Below are positions 1 through 9,866 of a stretch of DNA of 64,000 nucleotides, piece after piece. Source of the stretch: Effrenium voratum. Its lineage: Eukaryota; Sar; Dinophyceae; Suessiales; Symbiodiniaceae. Position numbers and translations under genes: made by a program. How positions within the stretch are numbered: the stretch's first letter is position 1; every line of letters starts with the position of its first letter. Below the pieces are notes generated by a model. That model was not told where the DNA came from and did no database searches. It saw only the letters and a program-made list of their open reading frames with translations. Location of the stretch: positions 62,001 through 126,000 of the forward strand of contig CAUJNA010001891.1 in assembly GCA_963377175.1 (NCBI GenBank), in the 5' to 3' direction.

Positions 1-1628
1 AGAATCACCCCCGAGCCAACGCACGAGAGGCCGGTTGTGCCATCTGGTTGGTCCTTGGAACCAGCTATCCAAGGTGGGGGGGTTTCTTTGCCCGAGCCTT
101 GGTGTAGTTGGCGGACTCCTGAATCCCCATGGTAAATCATGTCCACCAAAGGGTTTCAGAGTCCTGTACCCATGGTCAATCTTCACTTGGGCCAACAAAA
201 AGAGCCACGGGGTTTTCCATCTCTTGAAAACTCAACCTTGAACACCACTTTCATAGGAGTCTCCCGACAACTTCCAATTGCTTACTGTAAGCCTACTGGA
301 CACATATTTTCTGATTTCTTCCCGGGGTCGAAAAAGAACATGGAAGACGCCGGACGGTTTTGAGGAAACCACCCGAACTTTGATGGTCCGGCTAGGGCGA
401 GCGGCAAATCGACCCCATCGGCATTTTTGGGGCTTCGGCTTCTGAGTTTCCCAAAACAAAGGCGACCCTGTCGAACCGAGGCGCCGCCTTGTTGATGTGC
501 ACGCTGGTGCTGGCCTGGCCCTTCTGGGGGCCCAATGGCTGCTGCTGCATGCTCGCCTTCTGGGGCGCCTTGAAAGGGATCGAGCGAGCGAGGAACCGGT
601 TTGGGGCTGCTGCTCGGTTTGGCAGTGTGTGTAATATATATATATATACATATACATACACATATATGTATATATACACACGTGGTACCATACATATATA
701 TATATATATTTGTACATAAATACATTCTTTATTTTTGTATCCATGTAATGTATGCACACACACACACACGTGTTTGGGTGTGGACCACTTCAATCTATAT
801 TTGATCTTTAATCCATCCTCGATCTGCTTTTTGCCTGGAAGGTGTCCGATACCTCCGACCCGAACAGCCATCACATGCAACGAAGGGACCTCCGCTTCCA
901 GGAATTAAGCCCGAGAAGGTTCAAGACGAGGCGCCACCTTCTGGTTTCTGAAGCTCCCGATGCGGTCTCTTGGCCCACTTTGTCAAAGGACTTAGCCGTC
1001 CGCTAAGCGGAATGCTCTTCCGGAAATTAAGCGTTGTTTGCGGCCTCACTTGCTTTTTGAATCATGGGGCGGCTATCCCTAGATAAGCCTAACATATAAG
1101 CAAGGATACGCCCTTAATAAGGCCTTATTGAGGGGTTAATAAAGAAGAGCCCCCCCATAGGATGCCTTAGGGTGCGTGCTCGAAGCTGCTTCAACAGAAT
1201 TCTTGGTTTGGTCAAGCCTACCGGCAATTCACCCTCTTCGGGAGGCAAGCAATTTTTGACACTGTCGGCACATTGGCCTGGGTCTTGGGCTTTTGTGTTT
1301 CTTATTGCGCTCATCCATTGACTTGGGTTGGTTCCCTCGGATCTTTTTGGAGACTTACGCAGGCGAATATAATTTTCCAATCCTCATATGGCTGTGGCTC
1401 ACAAAACCGGAATCCCAAAATGGCTTGCCCTGGTAAGTGGACACATGGACCAAAACCCGCGGCTTGCCCCTCCGATCGTTTAATTTTGAGCCACCGCCAG
1501 ATGGGTTGGTCATCCCCTCCCACGAGGAATTGTGCCAACGGCATAGCGTGAACTTGTGAGGTGCAGCTGAGCAACCTGAGGAACAACTCGGGATCTGAGT
1601 CCTCCCTCTCCCACCCCCCCCCAAAAAA
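1..1628. other. non-coding flank, no gene recognised
   Basis: Mixed AT/GC sequence with no convincing long coding frame. It contains a TA/CA microsatellite (about 628-770) and a GC-richer island at about 395-597. Read on the minus strand, that island gives a Gln/Ala/Pro-rich stretch that could be an exon, but no domain is recognisable and no splice borders are clear. Confidence 0.5.
628..770. repeat. TA/CA microsatellite region
   Basis: Runs of (TA)n and (CA)n alternate between 628 and 715, and a short (CA)n follows near 753-768. Tyr/Ile-rich frames across it on both strands are products of the repeat. Confidence 0.85.
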
Positions 1629-1860
1629 CAACCAACCAACCAACCAACCAACCAACCAACCAACCAACCAACCAACCAACCAACCAACCAACCAACCAAC
1701 CAACCAACCAACCAACCAACCAACCAACCAACCAACCAACCAACCAACCAACCAACCAACCAACCAACCAACCAACCAACCAACCAACCAACCAACCAAC
1801 CAACCAACCAACCAACCAACCAACCAACCAACCAACCAACCAACCAACCAACCAACCAAC
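1629..1860. repeat. (CCAA)n tetranucleotide satellite
   Basis: Almost perfect tandem CCAA units over about 230 bp. The tract switches abruptly to CCCA units at 1861. Together they form the left flank of element A, whose target duplication CAACC is itself satellite sequence. Confidence 0.97.
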
Positions 1861-2034
1861 CCACCCACCCACCCACCCACCCACCCACCCACCCACCCAC
1901 CCACCCACCCACCCACCCACCCACCCACCCACCCACCCACCCACCCACCCACCCACCCACCCACCCACCCACCCACCCACCCACCCACCCACCCACCCAC
2001 CCACCCACCCACCCACCCACCCACCCACCCACCC
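1861..2034. repeat. (CCCA)n tetranucleotide satellite
   Basis: Perfect tandem CCCA units directly continue the CCAA tract with a one-base change of unit. The same compound change (TTGG to GGGT) recurs twice near the right end of the window. Confidence 0.97.
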
Positions 2035-2039
2035 CAACC
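2035..2039. repeat. target site duplication, element A left copy
   Basis: CAACC lies immediately outside the left LTR and is repeated at 9862-9866 outside the right LTR. Five bases is the usual size for copia integrases. The flanking satellite makes a chance match more likely than normal. Confidence 0.8.
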
Positions 2040-2172
2040 TGGGAAAATCAGAGACTAATCTCTGCTAATCAACCAAGGCAGCAAATGCACCTTTGTCATC
2101 TTGAGCCTTGAGCCATGCAATGGTAATCAGTATGAATTACATCCAAGTGGGAATGCATGGTGTACTTTCGCA
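2040..2172 (-). repeat. element A 3' LTR (133 bp)
   Basis: Direct copy of 9729-9861 with no difference seen. On the sense (minus) strand it begins TGCG and ends CCCA. It carries the spliced-leader-like piece at 2100-2115. Confidence 0.95.
2100..2115 (-). promoter_or_regulatory. spliced-leader-like relic in element A 3' LTR
   Basis: On the sense strand this reads TGGCTCAAGGCTCAAG. That is the last nine bases of the dinoflagellate spliced leader (…TTTTGGCTCAAG) followed by a second, shorter copy of its end. Such tandem truncated leader relics are what repeated trans-splicing and reverse transcription would leave. Confidence 0.6.
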
Positions 2173-2186
2173 CGCCCCCTTGGATT
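2173..2186 (-). other. polypurine tract of element A
   Basis: On the sense strand the bases just before the 3' LTR are CCAAGGGGGCG. This is a purine-rich run in the position where plus-strand DNA synthesis is primed. Confidence 0.65.
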
Positions 2187-2667
2187 AATGGAAAATGTGG
2201 AATTAATCCACACTCCACTAGCACAAATGCATTCCAAAGAATGCCAAGCTGCCTTGAAATCTTTTCTCTCTGCAAAATGTCTATGCAAAACGGGTGACCT
2301 AATCATCACCAAAAGAATTGCAATGCTGGGAAATGCACAAGGACAAGTGGTTGAATGTATTGTGGACTCGAATCACAGACAGAATGTGTTCCAAGAGTAT
2401 CGCCTCCAGAATCACCAGAAAACGTCCTCTCAATGTATTGGTGTCATAGATGAATCCAAACCAAAAGTAAACTGTCATCTACAGTAATGTTGTAACTGTA
2501 CCTCCACACAAATGCCGAAAACTGAATCACAAATGAAGTGGCAAATCGAACCAGGCAAAATCGCGATATCCAATGAACATAGAATCTCAATGCAAATCCA
2601 GTGTGGAATAAATGCATCCAAATCGGTGCCTGGCCAGAATCGAAATCCCAGCTCCACCAATGCTGAA
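2187..2667 (-). other. element A 3' untranslated region
   Basis: About 480 bp between the extra frame and the polypurine tract. Only short shadow frames are present. The AAT-rich word bias seen across element A continues here, so it belongs to the element. Confidence 0.6.
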
Positions 2668-3738
2668 TCACAGCTTCGCTCTGTAATATGAATCTACCAG
2701 TGACTTGGGAATCTCCTGGTAGTCGCCCATGAATTTGTCCAATGAAGTCTTCCAGGTCTTGGGAATGAACATGTGGTAATCCCGGTACCAATGGGAATTG
2801 CTTTGCTGCAATGAATTGGCAGCGAGCATCAATTCCCCAATCTGGGCCTTGATATTGAATCCGGCCATGGAGCAAATCTCCTGCATCGCCAAGCTGTCTC
2901 TTGAATCCCAAATGTAATCCTTGAAGTGAATGATGGGGTCAATGTGAGACCTCACAAATACGTGAGTAAATGAATGCCTCATGAAATCAAGAAATCGCTG
3001 CGAATGTGGCCTGAATCCAATCACCACTGGTGCGTCCGCCAAATACTGAATCAATCTGTTCTTTGCATCACCCTCTGGTGCAAATGATCGCTCATAGCTG
3101 AATGAATACAGAAAGAATAGCAAAGACGAACGCGGGCTCAAATGGAATCCAGTAAACTGACTGTTCCAGAAACAATGTGAAGCAAGAATTGCCAATGTTC
3201 CCTTCATAGCCTCAGGAATGTTACTGGCACGGCCCTCAAAAATCCTCTTCAAATGGTTCCACATTGCTGAAGGCATGGTGAAATACAGCATGAATGGCAA
3301 CATGCAAAAGTTCAAATGTTGCAAATTCCAATTGGGGTTGAATGGAATCAATCTCTCCACCCTTGGTGGGAATTGTAGCCACAAATGCCTCTCAAATGGA
3401 GTATAGGACATACTCCCAGCCGCAATGTTTGGAATGATCCTGATCAGAATCTGCGCACTCCAGGCATCGTCCGCGAATCGGTTCATGAAAATAAAATCCT
3501 GGAACCCAAATTGTTCCTGTTGCTGGCCGCTGAATAGAATCTGCCACAACATCGTGGCCGTAATGAATGCCTTGTATTCCGAAAAATTCGTGCGCTCCAT
3601 CTTCAAATCTCTTGCGAGAATCCGGTGGAAATACTGTCGCGTCAAATTCCGGAATGCGGGCTGTCCATCGCATCGGTCGAAGTAAATGCACACCGAAATG
3701 TCAGTCAGAATGTTGAGCAAAACAAATGTTGCAGTCAT
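2668..3738 (-). CDS. element A post-pol ORF of unknown function
   Basis: A 356-codon open frame begins 73 bp after the gag-pol stop, in the same orientation, and lies before the 3' LTR. This is the place where an env or accessory gene would sit in an LTR element. The product is rich in aromatic residues (Phe, Trp, Tyr) and His. It has short hydrophobic stretches near the start (VLLNILTDISVCIYF) and around residue 150, but no clear signal peptide or long membrane anchor, so I do not call it an envelope. No catalytic motif is recognisable. An uninterrupted frame in an element with identical LTRs argues that it is a real gene. It may be translated from a separate trans-spliced message, which is inference. 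Confidence 0.7.
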   Translation of the reverse strand: MTATFVLLNILTDISVCIYFDRCDGQPAFRNLTRQYFHRILARDLKMERTNFSEYKAFITATMLWQILFSGQQQEQFGFQDFIFMNRFADDAWSAQILIRIIPNIAAGSMSYTPFERHLWLQFPPRVERLIPFNPNWNLQHLNFCMLPFMLYFTMPSAMWNHLKRIFEGRASNIPEAMKGTLAILASHCFWNSQFTGFHLSPRSSLLFFLYSFSYERSFAPEGDAKNRLIQYLADAPVVIGFRPHSQRFLDFMRHSFTHVFVRSHIDPIIHFKDYIWDSRDSLAMQEICSMAGFNIKAQIGELMLAANSLQQSNSHWYRDYHMFIPKTWKTSLDKFMGDYQEIPKSLVDSYYRAKL

Positions 3739-3811
3739 GCATGAAATGGCTTCGAATTCACTCGTGGCAAAATGTCTTGACTACTGACTAAGTGAAACAG
3801 AATCATGTTGA

Positions 3812-6800
3812 CTATCTACTACCTGAAGGGCAAATCCCTAATGTGATGTTATGCCTCTGCAAAATTGCCTTGGCAACATACTTGGTTAAAATGTCAGATG
3901 GGTTGAGGGTTCCCGGAATCTTCTTAATCACCAGGGTCCCAGAGGAAACCAGCTCCTGGACAAACAGAAATCTCAATTGGACATGTTTGGTTTTCCGGGA
4001 TGCCCCAAATCTGACAGCCATGCTCTTGCCTGCAGTTGAATCGGTAAACAGAATGATGTTCACCTTGGGAGCCACAAGGGTTTCCAGAATCAAAGATTTA
4101 ATGAATAGGGCCTCGGCCGCACCACTTCCAATAGCATAAAGTTCGGCTTCCCCACTTGACAAGGCAATGGTGGCCTGTGTTCTGCTGTGTGCTGAAATGT
4201 TGATGCCGAGAATGTTCAATGCTACTCCTGATGTGGACCTCCTGGAATCGGTGCAACCTGCCCAATCGCTGTCCACATAGACCTTTATGTCCAATGATTT
4301 CACCTGTCTTCCAATCCGGAAATCAGGTCTCATCACATGGACATAATCCTTGGTTCCACTCAGGTACCTCAACAATGTCTTCAACTTAATCTTGTGCACC
4401 TCAGTGGGAGCAACCAATCCTCGTGACAACTCCTTAACAGCATACATGATGTCAACACGCAATGCTGCAAGCCACAACAATTGTCCAACCAATCTCCTAT
4501 ACAATTTATGCTCTTGCGAATTCAACAATTCGTTGTCAAGCAACTTCCGCAATGAATCTCCTCCTGGCGTCTGAGCCGGCTTGCTCTTGGTCATGCCATA
4601 GGAATCCAGCATGCGGTCAATGTAATCAGGAGACATGAACAATTCCATGGAATCTGATGTTCGGCGAATCTGACGTCCCAAGAAGGAGACTGTCTTACCT
4701 TCACTCAATTCACCTGTCTGCCGAATCAGAAGCACCTTCTTCAAATCTTGCATCACCTCATCAATGTCACGTCGCTCACCTACAAACATCAAATCATCGA
4801 CATAGACCAATGCCCACAATTTCTTGGTCTTGTGTCGGTACAAATTCGGATCTGACTTCAAACGCTCAAATCCTGCGTCAAGCATGGTCTTGGCTAAATG
4901 CTGTTGCCATGCCTTTGGCGAACCTTTCAGGCCATACAATGCCTTCTTCAATCGCCAAAGTACGCCCCCTTGAGGGTAGTACTCCTTTGGAGGAATGACA
5001 AAAATCTTCTGCCACAACGTCGCATGCAAGAATGCGGTGGACACGTCTGCAATCACAACATCCAAATTCATGGCAATGGACAACGCAATCAACAACTTCA
5101 ATGTGGACAAGCTTGGGGTAGAAGCGAATGTGTCATCCTTATCTTCAATGTATTGGTCAAAGCCACGGGCTACCAATCTACACTTCACTTCTGCTCCTTT
5201 CCAAGACTTAACCCACTTCATTGAAATTGCTGAATCAACTTCTTCCTGCGTCAAATCCTCGGTTTTCTCTTCTACATACGAATCAAAGTCCTTCATGGAA
5301 TTCATTTCCTTGTTCATTCCTGCCTCTTCCAAATCTCTGGGGAATTCAGACTCTCCCCACAGAATCGGATTGGCAAATTTCTTCATGTTCCCTAATTCTT
5401 CTTCATCCTGGTTTACATGAATGGGCAAGTCCAATGACTCACGCGTGGTGACTGTGGCAATCCTACAATCTTCAACCAATGTGCAACCAAACTCGCATGG
5501 CAGAATGGCAGAAATGTAGCTTACAGTAGAATCCGCTTCAGGAATCTCTGCCTGCTCACTGGTTCTCTTAATGCCTCTTGCCTCTGCCAATCTGCGCCTA
5601 TTGGTTGGAGACTCCGAATGCTCTCCAGGTTCCCTGTCAATGTCCTCATGACCTCGCGTCAATCCTTGGGACAACTGGGCTGACGAATCCTCACCAGTTC
5701 CATCGTGATCTGGCTCCTCTGTTTGCTCGTCAGTTGGTGGAATCCCCAAAGGTGGCTGGGGTTCACCTTTCTGGAGCACAGCAGAATCACCCGGAAGGAT
5801 GAACGAATCCGTTTCGACCTTGGATCCTTTTGGATCCCATGGCAATGCACGCAACCCTTGCATCAAATCTCGCTTGACTTGTGATCCCGGCTGAAGTCTC
5901 CGAATGCCTCGCACCTTGTACACAGCATTGGAATCCGCCACAAAATGCTGGTCGGATGTGGTGTCACGTCCAAGCCAAATGCCTGAATGCCACGATGGCT
6001 CAGACTTAGGCGCAGGCAATCGGAACTGCACAGACTCGGCAATTCGACACAATGCACCTCCATACTTCTTTCCCCATCGTCGTTCAAATGGAGTGAATCC
6101 ATCAGACCGATGAAGAAACCTGTTTAGAAGCCACATGGAGTGCTTAACAATCCAAGGAAACAATGGCGAATGCACGCTAACCGACATGCCATACCTATGT
6201 TGAATGTCAAGCTTCAAAGCACGAATCTGAGCATACAATGTTGCTTGCATGTTGGAAATGGATCCCTGAGCTTGCTTCCAGCCAGTGGGAGCTTCACGGT
6301 ATGACAATCCACCAATGTCACCCGTGACTGCCTCGACCAAGGCTTTTAATGAAGCTTCAGGGTCGCACTGAACAATCCCAAATGTCCTTCCAATCTCCAA
6401 CACGAATTTCCTCAACTCTGCTTGCGCATACACAATGCGTCCTTTGGACGGAACAACGCACGCCAATCCCATTCCACTCAGTACATCAGTGGCCGTGAGC
6501 AATGTCGCCTGTGTGTCACTTTGTGAATCACCCATAAAGGCGTAATCCACCTGAATCACAGGTTGCCGCACCGAAATGGCACGACTCTGGTTTTGCTTGC
6601 TCTTCGACCTGACGCAAATCTCACACCATGATCTGAATGGCAGATGAGTCAACTCATGTTCACGAATCTCATCGTCCGTCGGCTGTTTGGGAACGTACAA
6701 TCCCTTTGGCCGTTGAGCCGACATTTCCGGAATGTCCGGGTTGCTCTCTTCCAAGAATTGCTGAGACTGCCGACGAAAAATCGTCGCGCCTTTGAATGGC

Positions 6801-9670
6801 TCAGGAAATTCCGTAGCAGCAGCCTCTGGGTCAGCCCAGTGGTCGTGAATCCACTGGAGTCTCCCGTTGAGGAACACAGCCAATGTGTGCCTCTCGTTCC
6901 CCAGCAATTCCTTGGAGGGAGCGGCCGAATCGGTCTCATCTGGCACATACAGACAATTCCTCCACTCATGGTGTATCCTAATGTCAAACTTGGGTGTGAG
7001 GTACCATTCATCATGTCCGAATGGTCCTCCTGTCTCCGGGTCACTCATGCACAATCGCCGTTCCACAATTTCCTTCGCTTCTTCCAATTCTCCCGTCGTC
7101 AGCTCCTTCACTGACCGGGAATAATCATCCTGGCCAATGTCAGCAGACGGTTGCGCTTTCAAATGAGGTTTCTTTGCTGGCACTGACGCTTCCTGAATGG
7201 GAGGTCTTGCAATTGTGGATTGCTTCCCCGTCAATCGTCTTGCCGTCGGCAAGGATTGCAACGGGAATTCTGTCCTTCCCATCCAGTACTGATCCAACGC
7301 CCGTTGCGGAGAATCTATCGTCCGCCAATTGTCGGCGATGGTCTCCTCACGTCCATCTTCGAATCGGACGTAAGTTGTGCGTCTGGACGCCACATCTTCC
7401 ACAGGAATGGGCCTGTCCTTGGTGCCACCTGGCGTGAATAACGCACGCCTTGCGCGCTTGTGATGTCGAATCAGCACAGCGCGTTGCGGATCAAGTTCCC
7501 AACTGTCGTTGTGGTAAATGGTGGGCTTAAATGTGGGTGCTATGGTCCCTGAAGAATCTGAACCAAACTTGGAATGAAACTCTTGACACACTTCTTCAAA
7601 TCGGGGTTTGTCAAATGGAAGAATGTTCGGACCTAGGAAAAGCAGTGAGCCTTTTCGGTGAATACTCACTACCTTACCATTGGGCATAAACAATCCCAAT
7701 GAGTCTGGTCCATCCAATGCTACGCGGAATCCCTGCAGCAGCAATCGTGCAACCGACACAATCGGATAAGGCACGTCACAAACATAAAAATTCATGAAGC
7801 AATCTTGTCCATCCAAGTTCAAGCCAACCAATCTTCTCCCATACATGTTCAATGGCTGTCCTGTGACACTCTTCAATGGTGGGCCATTTCCATTTAATGG
7901 AAGCAATGGCCATTGTTCACCAAAGTCTGGCGGACAGCAATGGGCAGATGCTCCTGAATCAAATAGAATCCACGGGGTGGAATCCTCGACTGCTGAAATC
8001 AACTGTTCATGCAAGAATGTGTCAACAAACTTCGAATTCAAGTGATCCAAGCCGCAGTCCTTCAAGGTGGTCACGAAATGAAAAGAATCCTTCACTGGGG
8101 TTGGTTCATCATACCAATCTAACAAGTCTTGTCCGGGAACAGGGGCAATCAATCCGGCACTCAAACATGGCATGCTATCCAATCCAGTGTCCAAGCAATA
8201 CATCGACTTAAACAATCTTTCATGCTCTCCAAATGTCATCCAACTTTCACCTTCACCCTCAGACGGACTGCCACGAGTGGCAGGAATCTGAAAGGATGAT
8301 CCTGAGGTGACCGAATTCATGACAAGTGCAGCAATCAAAAATGATGAGGCCTTTGGCTTGGCCTTTGGCCGAATGGGAGTTGAGCCAATGTTTGGACTCA
8401 ATCCCGGCGGCACCTGTGTCACTGCTCCAATGGTTCCTTGCTGTGAATCTCCTGCTGGGGGTGGTCCTGCCGATGAAAACGCGGCAGAATCGCATCCAGC
8501 AGGAGGCTCTGGAATCTGACTGTCCTGAAACCAATCCCAAGGGTGGTCCCAAGAGTTCACAGAATCCCATGATCCCCAAGACGAATCCCAGGACCAATCT
8601 TCTCCTTCATCCCAACTCAATCCAGCAATGTCCCATGAGCCATCAGGCCACGACGAATCAGGCCAGGGCTCTTCGGACCATTCTTCATTCCAATCTTCCT
8701 CAATCACTCCGCTCACAGCTCTCTGCGGACATGTTCTGGAAATGTGGCCGCGAGAGCCGCAAATCCAGCAGGTTGCAATCGACCCTTTTCCTTTTCCTTT
8801 GGAATCCTTTCCTTTTCCTTTTGGGTCCTTTCCTTTGCCTTTGCCTTTGAAATCCTTTCCTTTTCCTTTTCCTTTGCTGAATGCTCCTTTGTTGTATGAC
8901 CAATGTGGTCCTTTGGCTCCTTTGAATCCTTTGAATCCTTTGCCTTTGCCTTTTCCTTTGAATCCTTTCAGCGCCCCAATGTCCATGGGTGCTGGTCCTT
9001 GGTTGTCATTCCCCGGCATGTTCCTAAGAATGTGCCTGGAATGGTGGTACTGCACAATCACGTTTCGTGTTTGTTCATAGGTCAACAATGCCGAAGCATT
9101 GAGCCTCAAATGCTGTTGCAATGGGCCTGTTGTCTTGTTCAAGAGGGTAGCCACCAGAATGCTATCAGGAATGGCTTGGCCGGTTTGAGATTCATATCTG
9201 GCCTTAATGGTCTCCCAGGTGTTGAAATCTTGTTCAAATGTATTGGAGTGAAACTTGAATTCCAAAATCTGGCTAAGTAAACTCATGTGCCGTGTTGCGT
9301 CCGGCAATGCAAATTTGGAATACAATCTCCTCCAGGTTTCATAACCATTGCAGCCAATGTTCTGCCTGACTACCAGCCTTGCTGAATCACTGCACAAATT
9401 TGCTAACAAATAATGCAGCCTTCGGGAATTCTGAATCCTTCTGTCTGTGGCATCCTGGTTACCCGCTACATTCAAATGCGCGTCCTCAATGGGTGTGTCT
9501 GCGTTGGCCTCAATGCGGTCCATAATCGTTGTTGAATCTGGCAGGAACATGCTCAAATATGTCCTGAAATCCCAGCTCCAATCTTCCCAGTCCTCTGGCT
9601 TGCCAGTGAATTTCCCTGGCATGGGAAGTCTTAGCTTTCCTGCAAAATCCTCATCTTGTCCGAGTGCCAT
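3812..9670 (-). CDS. element A Gag-Pol polyprotein (copia type)
   Basis: A single frame of 1952 codons encodes all copia functions. The ATG at 9670 lies 58 nt inside the 5' LTR. Gag occupies roughly residues 1-330 and ends in Lys/Gly repeats (GKGKGKG) plus one CCHC knuckle, CWICGSRGHISRTC. Protease follows with ILFDSGASAHCCP. Integrase has a zinc-binding HLPFRSWCEIC segment and a DDE-type core. The two Asp candidates are in VDYAFMGD and VQCDPEAS, but where the catalytic Glu is expected the sequence reads QGSISNMQATL, so that Glu is not evident. RT has the VKCRLVARGF, IADVSTAFLHA and LVYVDDLMFVG blocks, and RNase H has VYVDSDWAG, SSGEAELYA and FTDSTAG. The product should form virus-like particles and copy and integrate the element. 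Frame integrity with identical LTRs suggests recent activity. The possible integrase change is the one reservation. Confidence 0.95.
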   Translation of the reverse strand: MALGQDEDFAGKLRLPMPGKFTGKPEDWEDWSWDFRTYLSMFLPDSTTIMDRIEANADTPIEDAHLNVAGNQDATDRRIQNSRRLHYLLANLCSDSARLVVRQNIGCNGYETWRRLYSKFALPDATRHMSLLSQILEFKFHSNTFEQDFNTWETIKARYESQTGQAIPDSILVATLLNKTTGPLQQHLRLNASALLTYEQTRNVIVQYHHSRHILRNMPGNDNQGPAPMDIGALKGFKGKGKGKGFKGFKGAKGPHWSYNKGAFSKGKGKGKDFKGKGKGKDPKGKGKDSKGKGKGSIATCWICGSRGHISRTCPQRAVSGVIEEDWNEEWSEEPWPDSSWPDGSWDIAGLSWDEGEDWSWDSSWGSWDSVNSWDHPWDWFQDSQIPEPPAGCDSAAFSSAGPPPAGDSQQGTIGAVTQVPPGLSPNIGSTPIRPKAKPKASSFLIAALVMNSVTSGSSFQIPATRGSPSEGEGESWMTFGEHERLFKSMYCLDTGLDSMPCLSAGLIAPVPGQDLLDWYDEPTPVKDSFHFVTTLKDCGLDHLNSKFVDTFLHEQLISAVEDSTPWILFDSGASAHCCPPDFGEQWPLLPLNGNGPPLKSVTGQPLNMYGRRLVGLNLDGQDCFMNFYVCDVPYPIVSVARLLLQGFRVALDGPDSLGLFMPNGKVVSIHRKGSLLFLGPNILPFDKPRFEEVCQEFHSKFGSDSSGTIAPTFKPTIYHNDSWELDPQRAVLIRHHKRARRALFTPGGTKDRPIPVEDVASRRTTYVRFEDGREETIADNWRTIDSPQRALDQYWMGRTEFPLQSLPTARRLTGKQSTIARPPIQEASVPAKKPHLKAQPSADIGQDDYSRSVKELTTGELEEAKEIVERRLCMSDPETGGPFGHDEWYLTPKFDIRIHHEWRNCLYVPDETDSAAPSKELLGNERHTLAVFLNGRLQWIHDHWADPEAAATEFPEPFKGATIFRRQSQQFLEESNPDIPEMSAQRPKGLYVPKQPTDDEIREHELTHLPFRSWCEICVRSKSKQNQSRAISVRQPVIQVDYAFMGDSQSDTQATLLTATDVLSGMGLACVVPSKGRIVYAQAELRKFVLEIGRTFGIVQCDPEASLKALVEAVTGDIGGLSYREAPTGWKQAQGSISNMQATLYAQIRALKLDIQHRYGMSVSVHSPLFPWIVKHSMWLLNRFLHRSDGFTPFERRWGKKYGGALCRIAESVQFRLPAPKSEPSWHSGIWLGRDTTSDQHFVADSNAVYKVRGIRRLQPGSQVKRDLMQGLRALPWDPKGSKVETDSFILPGDSAVLQKGEPQPPLGIPPTDEQTEEPDHDGTGEDSSAQLSQGLTRGHEDIDREPGEHSESPTNRRRLAEARGIKRTSEQAEIPEADSTVSYISAILPCEFGCTLVEDCRIATVTTRESLDLPIHVNQDEEELGNMKKFANPILWGESEFPRDLEEAGMNKEMNSMKDFDSYVEEKTEDLTQEEVDSAISMKWVKSWKGAEVKCRLVARGFDQYIEDKDDTFASTPSLSTLKLLIALSIAMNLDVVIADVSTAFLHATLWQKIFVIPPKEYYPQGGVLWRLKKALYGLKGSPKAWQQHLAKTMLDAGFERLKSDPNLYRHKTKKLWALVYVDDLMFVGERRDIDEVMQDLKKVLLIRQTGELSEGKTVSFLGRQIRRTSDSMELFMSPDYIDRMLDSYGMTKSKPAQTPGGDSLRKLLDNELLNSQEHKLYRRLVGQLLWLAALRVDIMYAVKELSRGLVAPTEVHKIKLKTLLRYLSGTKDYVHVMRPDFRIGRQVKSLDIKVYVDSDWAGCTDSRRSTSGVALNILGINISAHSRTQATIALSSGEAELYAIGSGAAEALFIKSLILETLVAPKVNIILFTDSTAGKSMAVRFGASRKTKHVQLRFLFVQELVSSGTLVIKKIPGTLNPSDILTKYVAKAILQRHNITLGICPSGSR

Positions 9671-9716
9671 GGCAGCTCTCAGAATCAGGTTTCCCTAAGG
9701 TCTCCTGAATCTTCGA

Positions 9717-9728
9717 GCTCCGCTACCA
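9717..9728 (-). other. primer binding site of element A
   Basis: Directly inside the 5' LTR the sense strand reads TGGTAGCGGAGC. It starts with TGG, the complement of tRNA CCA-3', and resembles the initiator-Met type used by plant copia elements (TGGTATCAGAGC). The identical 12-mer is found inside the 5' LTR of element B at 12686-12697. Confidence 0.75.
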
Positions 9729-9861
9729 TGGGAAAATCAGAGACTAATCTCTGCTAATCAACCAAGGCAGCAAATGCACCTTTGTCATCTTGAGCCTTGA
9801 GCCATGCAATGGTAATCAGTATGAATTACATCCAAGTGGGAATGCATGGTGTACTTTCGCA
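9729..9861 (-). repeat. element A 5' LTR (133 bp)
   Basis: Upstream LTR for the minus-strand element, identical to 2040-2172. Very short for a copia LTR. The presumed promoter and polyadenylation signals are not recognisable. Confidence 0.95.
9789..9804 (-). promoter_or_regulatory. spliced-leader-like relic in element A 5' LTR
   Basis: Same TGGCTCAAGGCTCAAG as in the 3' LTR, sense strand. It lies about 60 bp into the LTR, where the start of the mature transcript could fall. Confidence 0.6.
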
Positions 9862-9866
9862 CAACC

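Larger units (their letters stand above)
2040..9861 (-). mobile_element. Element A: intact Ty1/copia LTR retrotransposon
   Basis: A complete 7.8-kb element bounded by two 133-bp LTRs that are identical by eye. It has TG...CA ends and a 5-bp target duplication CAACC (2035-2039 and 9862-9866). Reading on the minus strand, the order is 5' LTR, PBS, gag-protease-integrase-RT-RNase H in one open frame, an extra frame, polypurine tract, 3' LTR. Integrase before RT is diagnostic of copia. Identical LTRs and an uninterrupted 1952-codon frame indicate a very recent insertion. It landed in the CCAA/CCCA satellite: the flank after the right LTR resumes as CCAA and then AAAC units. Confidence 0.95.

Noticed and set aside
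395..597. Exon on the minus strand near the left end
   Set aside because: GC-rich and open, but low complexity and without recognisable splice borders or domain.
1311..2058. Long frames of WLVG, GWVG, NQPT and PPTH repeats on both strands
   Set aside because: They are direct translations of the CCAA/CCCA satellite with no flanking coding sequence.
2668..3738. Envelope gene in element A
   Set aside because: Position fits but there is no signal peptide, glycoprotein-like cysteine pattern or membrane anchor.
9545..9545. Bacterial contamination of the window
   Set aside because: Intron-like structure, leader relics, satellites and LTR elements are all eukaryotic, and no compact operon exists.
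3812..9670. Element A as a gypsy or retroviral element
   Set aside because: Integrase precedes RT and the RT/RNase H motifs are of copia type.
3800..9700. Many 60-170-codon frames on the + strand across element A
   Set aside because: They are antisense shadows of the intact minus-strand gag-pol frame and share none of its motifs.
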